A model generated the notes under the pieces. That model was given only the letters and a program-made list of their open reading frames with translations. It searched no databases and was not told the origin of the DNA. Made by a program: the position numbers and the translations under genes. Source: Propionivibrio dicarboxylicus (GTDB lineage: Bacteria > Pseudomonadota > Gammaproteobacteria > Burkholderiales > Rhodocyclaceae). From it: DNA of 62,377 nt. Below are positions 19,001 through 29,168 of this stretch, in pieces. The stretch covers positions 1 through 62,377 of the forward strand of contig CAMDMZ010000025.1 of NCBI GenBank assembly GCA_945902805.1, given 5' to 3'. Each line of letters starts with the position of its first letter. Position 1 is the stretch's first letter.

Positions 19001-20312
19001 GGCGAAGCAAAATGGCCGCAACTGTTATGCCCTGTTCGACGCCGAGCAGGACAAGCATCTGCGCGAGCATCGCACTGCCGTGGAACGCATTCGTCAGGGT
19101 ATGCAGGCACATGAATTCGATTTGTTTTACCAGCCCATGGTGGATATGCGCCGTGGCATCGTGCTTGGTGTCGAAGCGCTGATCCGTTGGCGCCATCCCG
19201 AGCGCGGATTGCTGCTTCCGGCCGAGTTCCTACCCACCGTCGACAAGTCCGATCTGGTGATCGATCTCGGTCGCTGGGTGCTGCAACAGGCGATCGAGCA
19301 GGCCGCCCGCTGGTTTGCCGCCGGGCACCCGCTCGGCATCAACATCAATATTTCCAGCCCGCATCTGATCGAGCCGAACTTCGCCGCTCACCTGGCCCAG
19401 GTGCTCGCCAGCCACCCGGATCTGCCACCCCACCTGATCGAGCTTGATGTCCTCGAAAACACGGCGAAACAGGATATACCGCAAGTCGAGCAGATGATCG
19501 TCGCCTGCCAGCAACTGGGCGTTGGATTCGCCCTCGATGATTACGGCACCGGCTATTCCTCGCTGACCTATTTCCGCCATCTGCCGGTCAATACACTCAA
19601 GATCGACCAGAGCTTTGTGCGCGGCATGCTGGAAGACGGTGGCGACATGGACATCGTCCAAGGCATCGTCGGCCTCTCGCACGCCTTCCACCGCGACGTC
19701 ATCGCCGAAGGTGTGGAGTCGGTCGAACTGGGCCTGATCCTGCTGCAAATCGGCTGCGACCGCGCCCAGGGTTTTGGCATTGCGCCGCCGATGCCCGGTC
19801 CTGATGTGCTGCATTGGCTGATCGACTATCGTCCTGACCCCTTATGGCAGGTTTCCAGCGCCTTCCGCTGGCGCCGCGAAGATCTGCCGCTGCAGGCGGC
19901 AGAGATCCACCTCAAGCGCTGGCGTGATGCCGTGCTCGGCGATGCCGCCGCGCGCCAAAAAGCGGCCATGGTTTGCAGCGGGGACTGCTCGATCGGACGC
20001 TGGCTGTGCGGAAAAGGTCGCCAGCAGTACGCCTGCCTCGATGGTTTCGCTCCGCTGGAGCGCTTGCATGAGGAGTTGCACGCGGCGGCGGCACGTCTGG
20101 TCAACCAGCCAGAATCTGGCGCTGCCAGTACTGCAGATACCGACTTTCTGCGCCTGTGTGAGGAATTCCTTGAACAACTGCATTTGCTGCAGGCCGAAGT
20201 CTTGATCGCGCCACCGGTGAGCGGAGGCAAAGGTGAAAGAACGGGAAACGGAATTGGTCTGCAACGTGCCACTTCGAGCCTACAATCCGAGTCGAGATCA
20301 TTATTCCGCTAG
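16059..20312 (+). CDS. Multi-PAS/GAF GGDEF-EAL protein with C-terminal CZB zinc-binding domain
   Basis: A 1417-residue cytoplasmic sensor. By eye it has three PAS domains (about 20-405), GAF (about 420-560), two more PAS (about 570-815), GGDEF (RLGGDEFVLLLGN, intact), EAL (GVEALIRWRHP, DDYGTGYSS, IAEGVES) and a CZB-like tail (about 1290-1390: CSIGRWLCGKG ... HEELHAAAARL). In the EAL domain the usual ELEITES is ELDVLEN, so phosphodiesterase activity may be altered. CZB domains bind zinc and sense hypochlorite or zinc in known receptors and cyclases. The GTG start is preceded by AGGA (16046-16049). An FNR-type box lies upstream. Confidence 0.9.
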   Translation: MTLQSPAQPDESAKPMTRELLAAAIEAVNDGFWEHDLATGYLTLNQRCLEIVGWTNTAQLPDFATWVSRVHGEDLPRVLSAIQDSQAPDSLPYSCEYRFRHQDGSFGWLLMRGRVTERDAAGKPVRRAGSCTDITARKATENALREAEERLRLALDVGNTGLWDIDFESGRIAYSDSGLALFGYRPDQVKPTIAGWLDLVHASDAPALTAAFDAHLAGETPRYKAEYRLRDADGHWHWVLDRGQVIARFGDGSPRRAIGCYVDITERKQMEERLRTSLAALADAQSIGHVGSWTVDVTSGALDCSTETYRMLGFPPGALVSGTDFLQHLHADDQDTLRQAWSNALSGQRIVETLRLNTGHDLRWLEIHMQARFDWSGKPTTVVGTVQDITELHDTRMMLEVQRELARTLASGSDRTEVLRVILDSALRVDHLDGGGIYWRAANGDYELVHHRGFSETFVKAVGHIPAVSPQAELIRSGRIACSCSKLSPHCTHPDLINHAPLQAEGLRSLAVLPVIVAGEALGCLNLASWRSPTISADSLQQLESFALQFGETLQRQQAIEDARQQRQNLQGLFDTLDDFLFILDGKGCIRHVNRVVYERLGYRPEQLLGKPVLEVHPPEIRAEAARIVGEMLAGTSGACPLPIQRMDGGLIMVETKVVAGVWNGEPALFGISRDISERIAAESRQRLAASVFDGAEEGIMITDVDATIVDINAAFTEITGYTRAEAIGQRPNLLKSGHHPPEFYQTMWQTLLATGHWRGEVQNRTKSGEFYAEQLTISAVRSDDGRVAHYVGMFRDVTIAKEEQRRLERMAHYDNLTQLPNRALLADRLHQAMAHARRDGRLLAVCYLDLDGFKPVNDQFGHDVGDQLLREVALRLRDCVRGIDTVARLGGDEFVLLLGNLESIIECEHALDRTLAALAQVFHLDGKELRISGSIGVALYTRNADNPAASDSANVGVNAGVDVDTDAENLLHQADKAMYEAKQNGRNCYALFDAEQDKHLREHRTAVERIRQGMQAHEFDLFYQPMVDMRRGIVLGVEALIRWRHPERGLLLPAEFLPTVDKSDLVIDLGRWVLQQAIEQAARWFAAGHPLGININISSPHLIEPNFAAHLAQVLASHPDLPPHLIELDVLENTAKQDIPQVEQMIVACQQLGVGFALDDYGTGYSSLTYFRHLPVNTLKIDQSFVRGMLEDGGDMDIVQGIVGLSHAFHRDVIAEGVESVELGLILLQIGCDRAQGFGIAPPMPGPDVLHWLIDYRPDPLWQVSSAFRWRREDLPLQAAEIHLKRWRDAVLGDAAARQKAAMVCSGDCSIGRWLCGKGRQQYACLDGFAPLERLHEELHAAAARLVNQPESGAASTADTDFLRLCEEFLEQLHLLQAEVLIAPPVSGGKGERTGNGIGLQRATSSLQSESRSLFR

Positions 20313-20336
20313 AGGTTCCCGGCATAGCTTCATCCA

Positions 20337-20363
20337 GCGCCGTCCCGCCAGCACCGACCTTTT
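20337..20363 (+). repeat. Dispersed 26-bp repeat, copy 3 (abuts next start codon)
   Basis: GCGCCGTCCCGCC followed by AGCACCGACCTTTT. It ends 3 bases before the TTG start of the giant hybrid kinase and occupies the place where a ribosome-binding site would lie. Confidence 0.85.
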
Positions 20364-20366
20364 GAC

Positions 20367-23300
20367 TTGACCACGCCTTTGCCCGCCGCATCTTCCACGT
20401 CTGCCGATTCCGGCCACGAAACCGTCTGGTGCCAACTCGACGTCATCGGCTACGCCGCGTGGACACTGGATCTGCCAAGCAATACGCTGCGCTGGAACGA
20501 CGCCGCCTATCGCCTTCTCGGCTATCCGCCGGCCAGTTTTCCGGTCTCGATAGAGTTTTGCCGCGCGCAGCTTCACACTGAAGACCAGCACGCCGCTGAA
20601 GCCGCGATTCAAGCACTGTTGCAGAACGGCGTGCCCGCCAGCAGCAACTATCGAATGCGTAGTGCCGATGGTGACTGGCGCTGGATACACGACCAAGCCG
20701 GCATCAGCACGCGTGACGCGGCCGGAAACCCGACCCGTATCACGGGCCTCATGCTCGACATCACCGCGCAAAAAGCGCTCGAACTTCAGCATCAGCGCCA
20801 GGTCCGGCTGTTGCAGCAAAACGAAACCCTGCTGCGCAGCGTTCTCGATTCCACCACCGATGGCATTCTGGTCATCGGCGAAAACGGCCAGGTGCTGCTC
20901 CACAATCATCGCTTCCAGGAAATTTGGAAGCTCGCCGACGACGTGCTGGCCCCGGGCGAAGATGAACGCCTGATCAACGCCGTGCTTACTCAGTTGGGCG
21001 AACCAGAAGCCTTTCTCGCGGAAGTCCGCCGTCTTTACGCGAGTGACGAGGAAAGCGCGGACCAGTTGCAGTTTGCCGACGGTCGGGTGATCGATCGTTT
21101 TTCGCGGCCGATCGAGGTCAGCGGTCAGAAAGGGCGCCTCTGGTCATTCCGCGACATCAGCGACCGCGTCCGCGCCGAGACCGACAGTCGCGAGGTCATG
21201 GAAACTGCCGGCGAAGCCATCTGGATCAGTGATCTGCACGGCAACTTCAGCTTTGCCAACACCATCGCCTGCAGCCAGCTGGGCTACAGCACCGATGACA
21301 TGCTGCACATGAAGATTGCCGACATCCTGACCGAGGGTGAACTGCGCGGCTTCCCCACCCATCTGCAACAGCTCAACTCGGCGCCGTCCGTGCGCAAGGA
21401 ATGGCTGATGAAGTGCAAGGATGGCGCGCCGGTACTGATGGAACTGGTGACCCAGCGCTTGGGCACCGACCGCTATCTTGCCATCGGCCACGAGATCGGC
21501 GAACGCAAACGTGTCGAGCAGGCGATCGCTGCCGAACGCGGACAACTACGCACCCTGTTGCAGACCATCCCCGACCTCGTCTGGCTGAAAAGCCCAGACG
21601 GCGTGTATCTCGCCTGCAACCCTGCCTTCGAGCGTTTTTTTGGTGCCCGTGAAGCGGAAATCGTGGGTAAGACCGACTATGACTTCGTACCACGGGAACT
21701 TGCCGACTTTTTCCGTGCCCATGACCTGGCGGCGACCAACGCCAACAAGCCAACCATCAACGAAGAATGGATAAACTTCGCCACCGACGGTTATCGTGGC
21801 CTGTTTTCCACTACCAAGACGCCCATGCGCGATACCGACGGCAATCTCGTCGGCGTCCTCGGCGTCGGCCACGACATCACCCCGCTGCACCAGGCACAAA
21901 ACGCCCTGGCTGAACGCATGAAGGAGCTGCGCTGCCTCTACGATGTCAGCCAACTCATCCCCGACGACCACGCGATCAATGTGCCGTCCTTGCAAAGAAT
22001 CGTTGCGCGCCTGGCAGCCGGCTGGCAATTCCCGGAGCTGGTCTGCGCTCGGATTTGCTTTGGCGATTTGACGGCGAGCACCTGCGAGCACAGTGACCAA
22101 AGCAGCCCCTGGCTGCAACGCCGAGCGATCACGGTCAATGAGGAAACCATCGGCGAAATTGTCGTCAGCTATCGCGAATTGCCTCAAACCCGTGGCCAAC
22201 CGGTATTTCTTGCTGAAGAGGCGGAACTGCTGCAAAACATTGCCGCGCGTCTTGCCACCGCCTTCAGTCGTCAGCAGGCACGGCAACTGGTCGAGGAACG
22301 CGAAACGATTTTCCACGCGATCACCATGCAGGCCGCCGACTCGATCGCGCTGATCGACCTAGCCAGCGGACGCTTTGTCGAGTTCAATGACGCCGCGCCG
22401 CGAAATCTGGGCTATACCCGTGAAGAATTTGCCGCACTGCGGGTTCAGGATATCGAAGGCCAACAAGACCCGAAGGAAGTTCAAGAGCACTTTGTGGACA
22501 TGGAACGCCACGGCAGTGCCCAGTTTGAAACGCGCCATCGTACCAAAGGCGGTTTGCTCCGCGATGTGCGCGTCAATGGCCGCCTGATCGAAGTGCGCGG
22601 GATCAAATACCTGGCCGCAATCTGGTCCGACCTGACCGAAATTCACCGCACCGCCGAACGTCTGCGGGCCAGCGAGGAGGCGCTCAATGCCGCCCAGGCG
22701 GTGGCTCAGATTGGCAGCTGGAGCGTCTTCATCGACTCTGATCATCTGCTTTGCTCGGCCGAAACCTATCGCATCTTTGGTGCTACGCCGGATGAGCCGA
22801 TCAACTTTGAACGCTTTATGGGCCGGATTCATCCTGACGATCGTCCGGGCGTTGCTCGTGCCTGGGGTGCCGCCCTGGCGGGAACCGCGCTCTATGATGC
22901 CGAATACCGGATTGACATCGATGGCGATATTCGCTGGGTGCGCGCCCGCGCCGATATTCGCCGCAATCTCGAAGGCAAACCCTACTTCGCCATCGGCACC
23001 GTACAGGACATCAGCGATCGCAAACTGGCCGAACTCGATGCACAGAAACAGCGCGAATTCCGTGACACGCTGATCGAGTCGATTCCCGGCGTCTTCTACG
23101 CCCTGGATAGCCAGGGCCAGTTCCGCTTCTTCAACAAAAACATGGCCGCCGCCGCTGAATTATCGGCAGCGGAGCTGCAGGGCATGAATGCGCTCCATCT
23201 CTTCGCCAAGGACGAACAGGCTGCCGTCGCCGCCGCAATCGGCCGCACCTACACGGAAGGAATTGCCGATGTCGAAGGCACCTTGATCGGCCGTCACGGA

Positions 23301-25859
23301 CGACGCACACCGTGCTATTTCACTGGTCGCCGTATTGATGTTGATGGACATACGCTTCTGGTCGGTGTTGGCGTGGATATTTCCGAGCGCCTTCGCACCG
23401 CCGAAGTCCTGCGTTTGTCCGAAGAGCGCTTCTCCAAGGCCTTCCATTCGAGCCCGATCGCGGCATCGATCGCACGGGCCAGCGACGGCTGTTTCCTCAG
23501 CATCAATCACAACTACACCCGTGACTTCGGCTGGACCGAGGCCGACCTGCTGGGCAAGAGCTCGGTCGAAGTTGGGCTCTGGCCCAACCACGAAACCCGC
23601 CAGCGCTGGGTTGCCCAACTGATACGTGACCAGCGTGTGGTTGACTACGAAACGAGCTGGCAGCACAAGGATGGAACGCGCCGCGACATCAGCATTTCGG
23701 CCGAAATGACCGAGCTCAACAACGAACTCTGCATCCTCGCCTACGCGATGGACATCACCGAACGCAAAGCCAACGCCCTGGAGCTTGAGCACCACCGGCA
23801 ACACCTCGAAGAAATGGTCGACCTGCGCACCAGCGAACTGGCCGTGGCCAAAGAAGCCGCCGAAGCCGCCAGTCGTGCCAAGAGCAGTTTCCTGGCTAAC
23901 ATGAGCCACGAAATCCGCACGCCGATGAACGCCATCATCGGCCTGACCCATCTGTTGCAGAACTCCACGCTTGGCGTCAAGCAGCGCGACCAGTTAGGCA
24001 AGGTGTCCGGCGCCGCCCAGCATCTGCTCGGCATCATCAACGATATTCTCGACCTGTCAAAAATCGAGGCCGGCAAGCTTGCCATCGAGCACGCACCCTT
24101 CGAGATCGAGCAATTGATCGAAGACACCGTCAATTTGGTCAGCGAGCGCGCCGACGCCAAGGGGCTGGAAATCGTTACCGACATCGCGCGCGAAATTCCG
24201 CTCATGTTGAGCGGCGATTCGATGCGCATCGGCCAGATCCTGCTCAACTTCACCAACAACGCCATCAAGTTCACCGAGCGCGGCTCGATCGTGTTGCGCA
24301 CGCGCATCGAAGCCACGCTGGGGCGCGGGCTGCGGATACGCTTCGAGGTGCGCGATACGGGCATCGGCATCTCGCCAGAGCAACAGGAACGTCTGTTCCA
24401 ATCATTCGAGCAAGCCGATACATCGACCACGCGCCGCTATGGCGGCACCGGCCTGGGTTTGTCCATCTCGCGTCAATTGGCCGAGCTGATGAGCGGTGAA
24501 GTTGGCGTTGAGAGCCAACTCGACCACGGCAGCAATTTCTGGATCAGCCTGCCACTCGAAACGACAGAGTGCACACCTCGGCGCCGTCTGCTGTCGACCG
24601 ACTTTCTCGGCCGTCGCGTGCTGGTGGTCGATGATCTGGCCGAGGCCCGTGAAATCCTGGCAAGCCTGCTGAGCGGTTTTGGCTTGCGCGTCGATCAGGC
24701 GGCCAGCGGCAACGCCGCCCTCGAAGCCGTCGTCGCTGCGGATGCCGCCAACGATGCCTACGAGTTGGTGCTGTTTGATTGGCAAATGCCGGGCATGGAC
24801 GGTGTCCAAGCCGCCACGCGTCTGCAAAGGCTCACGCTGAAAACCCCACCGGTACATTTACTCGTCACGGCGTTTGGCCATCGTGTTCCGGCGGAACAGA
24901 TGGCACAGGCCCACTTCGAGGCCTTCCTGCCGAAACCGGTCAGTGCATCGGCGCTGTTCGATACCCTGATTGCTGTCCTGAAAGGGGAATTGCCAAGCGA
25001 AGCCGGTCATCTATTGCCTGCGGCCAGCGCCCGCGAGCGCCTCGCCACACGCAGTCAGGCACGCATCCTGCTGGCTGAAGACAACCCGATCAACCAGGAA
25101 GTCACGCTCGAACTCCTGAACGAGGCCGGCCTGCGCGCCGATCTCGCCGAGAATGGCCAGATTGCCGTCGAACGCGCAAAAGCACTGCGCTATGACCTGA
25201 TCCTGATGGATGTGCAAATGCCGATACTCGATGGCCTGGAAGCCACGCGCGCCATTCGCGCCCTGCCCGGCTATGCGGACGTGCCTGTCCTCGCCATGAC
25301 GGCCAACGCTTTCGATGAGGATCGTCAGGTTTGCGTAGCGGCAGGCATGAACGACCACGTCGCCAAGCCGGTAAATCCAGAACGCCTTTACGCCGCCCTC
25401 GTCCATTGGCTACCGGCGTTACCCACGAACTTGACCGGCGCAGCGCCGAAGAATCGACCGCCGCCACCGACTGTCCCCGCTACCGATCCCAGCCTGGCAG
25501 CTCTGGGCGGCATTGCCGGGTTGGATACGGTTCAAGGTCTCAAGAGTCTGGCGGGGCGCACTGCCAACTATCTGCGGGTACTGCGCTCGTTCGTCACCAT
25601 CCACCATGACGACATGACGCAATTGCGCCGCCTTCTGGCAGATCAGCACCCCGAAGAAGCGCAGCGCCTCGCGCATTCGCTGAAGGGCGTCGCCGGCACG
25701 CTGGGTGCGTATCGGGTCCAGGAGTTGGCCGCCGCGTTGGAAGCCGCACTAAAACGCAAAGCCAGTGCCGACGAAATCTCACCGCACCTGGAAGCCCTTG
25801 CGGTGGCACACGACGATCTAACGACGGCGCTACAGGCGGCCTTGCCAGCGACTCAGTAA
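20367..25859 (+). CDS. Giant multi-PAS hybrid histidine kinase with two receivers and HPt
   Basis: An 1830-residue phosphorelay protein without clear membrane segments. About eight PAS domains and one GAF (about 525-645) fill the first 1150 residues. HisKA ([20 protein letters not shown]), HATPase_c ([22 protein letters not shown], split here only by domain order), REC1 ([18 protein letters not shown]), REC2 ([18 protein letters not shown]) and HPt ([13 protein letters not shown]) follow. The start must be TTG 20367: the frame is closed by a stop at 20325-20327 and holds no other start before residue 90. No Shine-Dalgarno is visible because a dispersed repeat fills that spot. No dedicated output protein is adjacent. 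Confidence 0.88.
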   Translation: MTTPLPAASSTSADSGHETVWCQLDVIGYAAWTLDLPSNTLRWNDAAYRLLGYPPASFPVSIEFCRAQLHTEDQHAAEAAIQALLQNGVPASSNYRMRSADGDWRWIHDQAGISTRDAAGNPTRITGLMLDITAQKALELQHQRQVRLLQQNETLLRSVLDSTTDGILVIGENGQVLLHNHRFQEIWKLADDVLAPGEDERLINAVLTQLGEPEAFLAEVRRLYASDEESADQLQFADGRVIDRFSRPIEVSGQKGRLWSFRDISDRVRAETDSREVMETAGEAIWISDLHGNFSFANTIACSQLGYSTDDMLHMKIADILTEGELRGFPTHLQQLNSAPSVRKEWLMKCKDGAPVLMELVTQRLGTDRYLAIGHEIGERKRVEQAIAAERGQLRTLLQTIPDLVWLKSPDGVYLACNPAFERFFGAREAEIVGKTDYDFVPRELADFFRAHDLAATNANKPTINEEWINFATDGYRGLFSTTKTPMRDTDGNLVGVLGVGHDITPLHQAQNALAERMKELRCLYDVSQLIPDDHAINVPSLQRIVARLAAGWQFPELVCARICFGDLTASTCEHSDQSSPWLQRRAITVNEETIGEIVVSYRELPQTRGQPVFLAEEAELLQNIAARLATAFSRQQARQLVEERETIFHAITMQAADSIALIDLASGRFVEFNDAAPRNLGYTREEFAALRVQDIEGQQDPKEVQEHFVDMERHGSAQFETRHRTKGGLLRDVRVNGRLIEVRGIKYLAAIWSDLTEIHRTAERLRASEEALNAAQAVAQIGSWSVFIDSDHLLCSAETYRIFGATPDEPINFERFMGRIHPDDRPGVARAWGAALAGTALYDAEYRIDIDGDIRWVRARADIRRNLEGKPYFAIGTVQDISDRKLAELDAQKQREFRDTLIESIPGVFYALDSQGQFRFFNKNMAAAAELSAAELQGMNALHLFAKDEQAAVAAAIGRTYTEGIADVEGTLIGRHGRRTPCYFTGRRIDVDGHTLLVGVGVDISERLRTAEVLRLSEERFSKAFHSSPIAASIARASDGCFLSINHNYTRDFGWTEADLLGKSSVEVGLWPNHETRQRWVAQLIRDQRVVDYETSWQHKDGTRRDISISAEMTELNNELCILAYAMDITERKANALELEHHRQHLEEMVDLRTSELAVAKEAAEAASRAKSSFLANMSHEIRTPMNAIIGLTHLLQNSTLGVKQRDQLGKVSGAAQHLLGIINDILDLSKIEAGKLAIEHAPFEIEQLIEDTVNLVSERADAKGLEIVTDIAREIPLMLSGDSMRIGQILLNFTNNAIKFTERGSIVLRTRIEATLGRGLRIRFEVRDTGIGISPEQQERLFQSFEQADTSTTRRYGGTGLGLSISRQLAELMSGEVGVESQLDHGSNFWISLPLETTECTPRRRLLSTDFLGRRVLVVDDLAEAREILASLLSGFGLRVDQAASGNAALEAVVAADAANDAYELVLFDWQMPGMDGVQAATRLQRLTLKTPPVHLLVTAFGHRVPAEQMAQAHFEAFLPKPVSASALFDTLIAVLKGELPSEAGHLLPAASARERLATRSQARILLAEDNPINQEVTLELLNEAGLRADLAENGQIAVERAKALRYDLILMDVQMPILDGLEATRAIRALPGYADVPVLAMTANAFDEDRQVCVAAGMNDHVAKPVNPERLYAALVHWLPALPTNLTGAAPKNRPPPPTVPATDPSLAALGGIAGLDTVQGLKSLAGRTANYLRVLRSFVTIHHDDMTQLRRLLADQHPEEAQRLAHSLKGVAGTLGAYRVQELAAALEAALKRKASADEISPHLEALAVAHDDLTTALQAALPATQ

Positions 25860-25968
25860 CAGACTCGGTAACGGTGGTAGCCGGATTTTCCGATGCCGGT
25901 TATCGATGCGACAGACGCTTCTGATGAAGAAGTTTGCCAAGTTGCGGCGGGACGGCTACCATCCGTGA

Positions 25969-26187
25969 ATGGCCGCCAACGACAGCTTCACTGAAAAATC
26001 CGAACTCCTTGCGCTGATGGTCGAATTGCGTACCGAGCACCGCGATCTCGACGAAGCGATCGCCCGCTGCACGATCAATCCGCCAGACGATCAACTGACG
26101 ATTCGCCGCCTTAAAAAACGCAAATTGCTGCTCAAGGATCGCATCGCCGCGCTGGAGCGACAGATCGATCCGGACGAATACGCCTGA
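25969..26187 (+). CDS. DUF465 (YdcH-like) small coiled-coil protein
   Basis: A 72-residue, charged, helical protein with the DUF465 pattern: LRTEHRDLDEAIARC, then RLKKRKLLLKDRIAALERQI. Homologues are small and of unknown function. It lies alone, about 110 bases from the hybrid kinase end and 100 from metY. GTG 25966 could extend it by one residue. Confidence 0.8.
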   Translation: MAANDSFTEKSELLALMVELRTEHRDLDEAIARCTINPPDDQLTIRRLKKRKLLLKDRIAALERQIDPDEYA

Positions 26188-26290
26188 CCAGTCGCTGAAT
26201 CAAACACCGGTCGCCTCGATGCTGCCGGTGAAATAAAAACAGACACCGCCCCGCGCGCCACTCTGGCCGAAGGAACGGAGGAGCCCCAGC

Positions 26291-27574
26291 ATGAGTTACC
26301 ACTTCGACACGCTCGCGCTACATGCCGGGCAGGTTCCCGACGAGCGCTTCGGCGCCCGTGCGACGCCCATCTATTTGACCAGTTCCTTTGTTTTTCAGGA
26401 CACCGACCAAGCGGCGGAACTGTTCAACATGGAACGCGCCGGCCATGTCTATTCGCGGATTTCGAACCCGACCAACGCGGTGCTTGAAGAACGTATTGCC
26501 GCTCTCGAAGGCGGTGTTGGCGCCATTGCCACCGCTTCCGACCAGGCCGCGTTGCACTTGGCGATCACGACGCTGATGGGCGCCGGCGGCCACATCGTCG
26601 CCGCGCGCAGCCTATATGGCGGTAGTCACAACCTGCTCGACTACACCCTGCCCCGCTTCGGCATCACCACCACCTTTGTCGATCCGCGCGACCTTTCGGC
26701 CTTGCAGGCGGCGATCCGGCCGGAAACACGACTGCTGTTCGGCGAAACGCTCGGCAATCCGGGCCTCGACGTGCTCAACATTCCGCCGGTTTCGGCGCTC
26801 GCTCATGAGCATGATTTGCCACTGCTGGTGGATTCGACCTTCACCACACCATGGCTCATGAAACCCTTCGATCTCGGCGCTGATCTGATCATGCATTCGG
26901 CGACCAAGTTTCTTGGTGGCCATGGTGTTGCCATTGGCGGGCTGCTGGTTGATAGCGGCAATTTTGACTGGGAGGCTTCAGGCAAATTCCCGACGCTGAC
27001 CGAACCCTACGCCGGTTTTCACGGCATGGATTTCGCCGAGGAATCGACGGTTGCTGCCTTCCTGCTACGCGCCCGGCGCGAAGGTCTGCGCGATTTTGGC
27101 GCCTGCATGAGCCCGTTCACCGCTTTCCAGTTGCTGCAAGGAATGGAAACCCTGCCGCTGCGCATGGAACGCCATATCGGCAACACCCGGAAAGCCATCG
27201 CCCATCTCGTCAATCATGACGCGGTAGCCAGCGTCGCCTACCCGGAACTAGAAGATCACCCAGATCACACACTGGCCAAGACGCTGCTGCCGCGCGGCGC
27301 CGGTGCCGTCTTCAGCTTCACACTGAAGAACGGCCGCGCGGCCGGGCGCAAGTTCATCGAAGCCTTGCGCGTGTTTTCGCACCTGGCCAATGTCGGCGAC
27401 GCCAAATCACTGGTAATCCATCCGGCCTCGACGACACACTTCCGCATGAGCGACGACGCCTTGCAGGCGGCCGGTATCCATCCCGGCACGATTCGGCTTT
27501 CGATCGGCCTTGAAGACGCTGACGATCTGATCGCGGATCTCGACCGTGGCCTCGCGGCCGCCGCCCGGGTCTGA
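26291..27574 (+). CDS. metY: O-acetylhomoserine sulfhydrylase-family PLP enzyme
   Basis: A 427-residue Cys/Met-metabolism PLP enzyme. It starts SYHFDTLALHAGQVPDERFGARATPIY and has YSRISNPTNAVLEERIAALEGG, the PLP phosphate-binding ASDQAA region and the Schiff-base lysine in MHSATKFLGGHG. O-acetylhomoserine plus sulfide to homocysteine is the likely reaction. An O-succinylhomoserine enzyme or a cystathionine-type lyase is the alternative. A strong GGAGGA site (26277-26282) precedes the ATG. The hydrolase gene follows after 2 bases. Confidence 0.88.
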   Translation: MSYHFDTLALHAGQVPDERFGARATPIYLTSSFVFQDTDQAAELFNMERAGHVYSRISNPTNAVLEERIAALEGGVGAIATASDQAALHLAITTLMGAGGHIVAARSLYGGSHNLLDYTLPRFGITTTFVDPRDLSALQAAIRPETRLLFGETLGNPGLDVLNIPPVSALAHEHDLPLLVDSTFTTPWLMKPFDLGADLIMHSATKFLGGHGVAIGGLLVDSGNFDWEASGKFPTLTEPYAGFHGMDFAEESTVAAFLLRARREGLRDFGACMSPFTAFQLLQGMETLPLRMERHIGNTRKAIAHLVNHDAVASVAYPELEDHPDHTLAKTLLPRGAGAVFSFTLKNGRAAGRKFIEALRVFSHLANVGDAKSLVIHPASTTHFRMSDDALQAAGIHPGTIRLSIGLEDADDLIADLDRGLAAAARV

Positions 27575-27576
27575 AC

Positions 27577-28377
27577 GTGGACATCGACCTCAACGGCCAG
27601 CACGCCTTCGCCTACACCGGGGGCAAGCTCTTCGACCGCACCCTGCCCTGCGTTGTCTTCATTCATGGAGCACAGAACGACCATAGTGTGTGGAGCCTGC
27701 AAAGCCGTTGGTTTTCGCATCATGGCTTTTCGGTCCTGGCGGTCGATCTGCCGGGCCACGGGCGTAGCAGCGGCGAGCCTTTGCCATCGATCGAGGCCAT
27801 CGCCGATTGGATCGCCCTCTTGCTCGAAAAAGTCGGTGCTGGCGAGACGGCGCCGGTTAGCCTGGTCGGGCATAGCATGGGCTCGCTGGCCGCGCTGGAA
27901 TGCGCCGCCCGGCATCCAGCGCGCATTGGCCGCATCGCCTTGCTGGGAACCGCCGTGCCGATGCCGGTTTCGGCTGCCTTGCTGACCGCAGCACGGAATG
28001 ACGAAGCCACGGCGATCGACATGATCAACGAGTGGTCGCATTCACCGCGCGCCAGCCTTGGCGGCAATGCCGTACCGGGTATGTGGCTGCTGGGTGCCAG
28101 TCGACGTCTGATGCAACGCCAGAAACCGGGCGTCTTGCACAACGATCTGGCCGCCTGCAACGCGTACACACATGGTTTAGATGCCGCCGCGATGATCGCT
28201 TGCCCGGCCTTGATTGTCAGCGGCACGCACGACCTGATGACTCCCCCCAAGGCGACCAGCAAACTGGCGACGACGCTCCGCGACGTCCGCCGCGTGAGCC
28301 TGCCTGGTGCCGGTCACTCGATGATGGCCGAACAACCCGATGCCGTACTGGACGCACTGAGAGGATTCATCCCATGA
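27577..28377 (+). CDS. Alpha/beta hydrolase with repeat-derived peptide insert
   Basis: A 266-residue single-domain hydrolase. VFIHGAQNDHSVW forms the oxyanion region. The nucleophile elbow is GHSMGS, DLMTPP lies near the acid residue, and GAGHSMMAEQP holds the catalytic His. It starts with GTG 2 bases after metY and ends by ATGA overlap with the DUF2189 gene. Residues KVGAGETA (about 85-92), between the SIEAIADWIALLLE helix and PVSLVGHS, are encoded by a dispersed repeat, so the insert lies just before the nucleophile strand. The substrate is unknown. Confidence 0.88.
   Translation: MDIDLNGQHAFAYTGGKLFDRTLPCVVFIHGAQNDHSVWSLQSRWFSHHGFSVLAVDLPGHGRSSGEPLPSIEAIADWIALLLEKVGAGETAPVSLVGHSMGSLAALECAARHPARIGRIALLGTAVPMPVSAALLTAARNDEATAIDMINEWSHSPRASLGGNAVPGMWLLGASRRLMQRQKPGVLHNDLAACNAYTHGLDAAAMIACPALIVSGTHDLMTPPKATSKLATTLRDVRRVSLPGAGHSMMAEQPDAVLDALRGFIP
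27827..27854 (-). repeat. Dispersed 26-bp repeat, copy 4 (in frame in hydrolase)
   Basis: The reverse orientation reads AAAAAGTCGGTGCTGG then CGAGACGGCGCC, one change from consensus. It encodes KVGAGETA inside the alpha/beta hydrolase. Confidence 0.85.
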
Positions 28378-29168
28378 GCGACGCGCACGAAGCCAATACC
28401 AATCGTGACAATCAGCCGTTTCCGACCGTGCGCAGCGGCTTGCCCGCCAGCGCTCCGCTCAACTGGCTGCGTTTGGGTTGGGACGACCTGAAAGCCAGCG
28501 GCTGGCCCAGTCTGTTTTACGGGCTTTGTTTTGCCGCTGTCGGCGTCTTGGCACTGCTGGCACTGCGCAACGCGGTGCACTGGGTCTCGGGCATTACCAC
28601 CGGTTTCATGCTGGTCGGCCCCTTTCTCGCCATGGGCTTGTATGAGATCTCCCGTCGGCGCGAGCTGAACGAGCCACTACGATTGCTGGAAACGCTGGCC
28701 GTCTGGAAGCGCAATCTTTCGGCGATCGGCATCTATTCGCTGATCCTGATCGTTCTCTACCTGATCTGGGCACGTGCCTCACTGGTCGTGTTTGCCGTGT
28801 TCTATCAAGGCGGCATGCCGACCATCGAGAGTTTTCTCGCCGAAATCATGCGCTTCGACAACATCGAGTTCCTGGTCGCCTATCTGATCATCGGCGCGCT
28901 GTTTGCCTGGCTCGTCTTCGCCTTCTCGGTGGTCTCGATACCGCTGATGCTGGATCGCAACCAGGACACCGTTACCGCCATGCTGGCCAGTTTCCTGGCG
29001 TTGGTGCGCAACATACCGACCATGTTGGTCTGGGGCGCATTGATCGTCCTGTTGACAGCCCTTGGCGTCGCCACCGCCTTCGTCGGCCTCATCATCACCA
29101 TGCCGCTGATAGGCCATGCCACATGGCATGCCTATCGCGCGCTAATCGAACCCTCCGGAAAACTCTGA
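28374..29168 (+). CDS. DUF2189 integral membrane protein
   Basis: A 264-residue polytopic protein with about six hydrophobic segments. It matches DUF2189: LRLGWDDLKASGWPSLFYGLCFA, then GPFLAMGLYEISRRRELNEP and SIPLMLDRNQDTVTAM. The ATG at 28374 overlaps the hydrolase stop (ATGA), which excludes a longer open frame that starts inside the hydrolase. Its stop overlaps the start of the MFS gene by one base. The family is common in proteobacteria and often lies near respiratory genes; its function is unknown. A second DUF2189 gene is at 44117. Confidence 0.88.
   Translation: MSDAHEANTNRDNQPFPTVRSGLPASAPLNWLRLGWDDLKASGWPSLFYGLCFAAVGVLALLALRNAVHWVSGITTGFMLVGPFLAMGLYEISRRRELNEPLRLLETLAVWKRNLSAIGIYSLILIVLYLIWARASLVVFAVFYQGGMPTIESFLAEIMRFDNIEFLVAYLIIGALFAWLVFAFSVVSIPLMLDRNQDTVTAMLASFLALVRNIPTMLVWGALIVLLTALGVATAFVGLIITMPLIGHATWHAYRALIEPSGKL

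Noticed and set aside
26205-26230. Hairpin CACCGG/CCGGTG before metY as a terminator or SAM riboswitch
   Set aside because: Only a 6-bp stem with a 14-base loop and no T-run; no SAM aptamer core is visible.
28032-28373. N-terminal extension of the DUF2189 protein
   Set aside because: It would overlap the hydrolase over 340 bases; ATG 28374 gives the normal family start and ATGA coupling.
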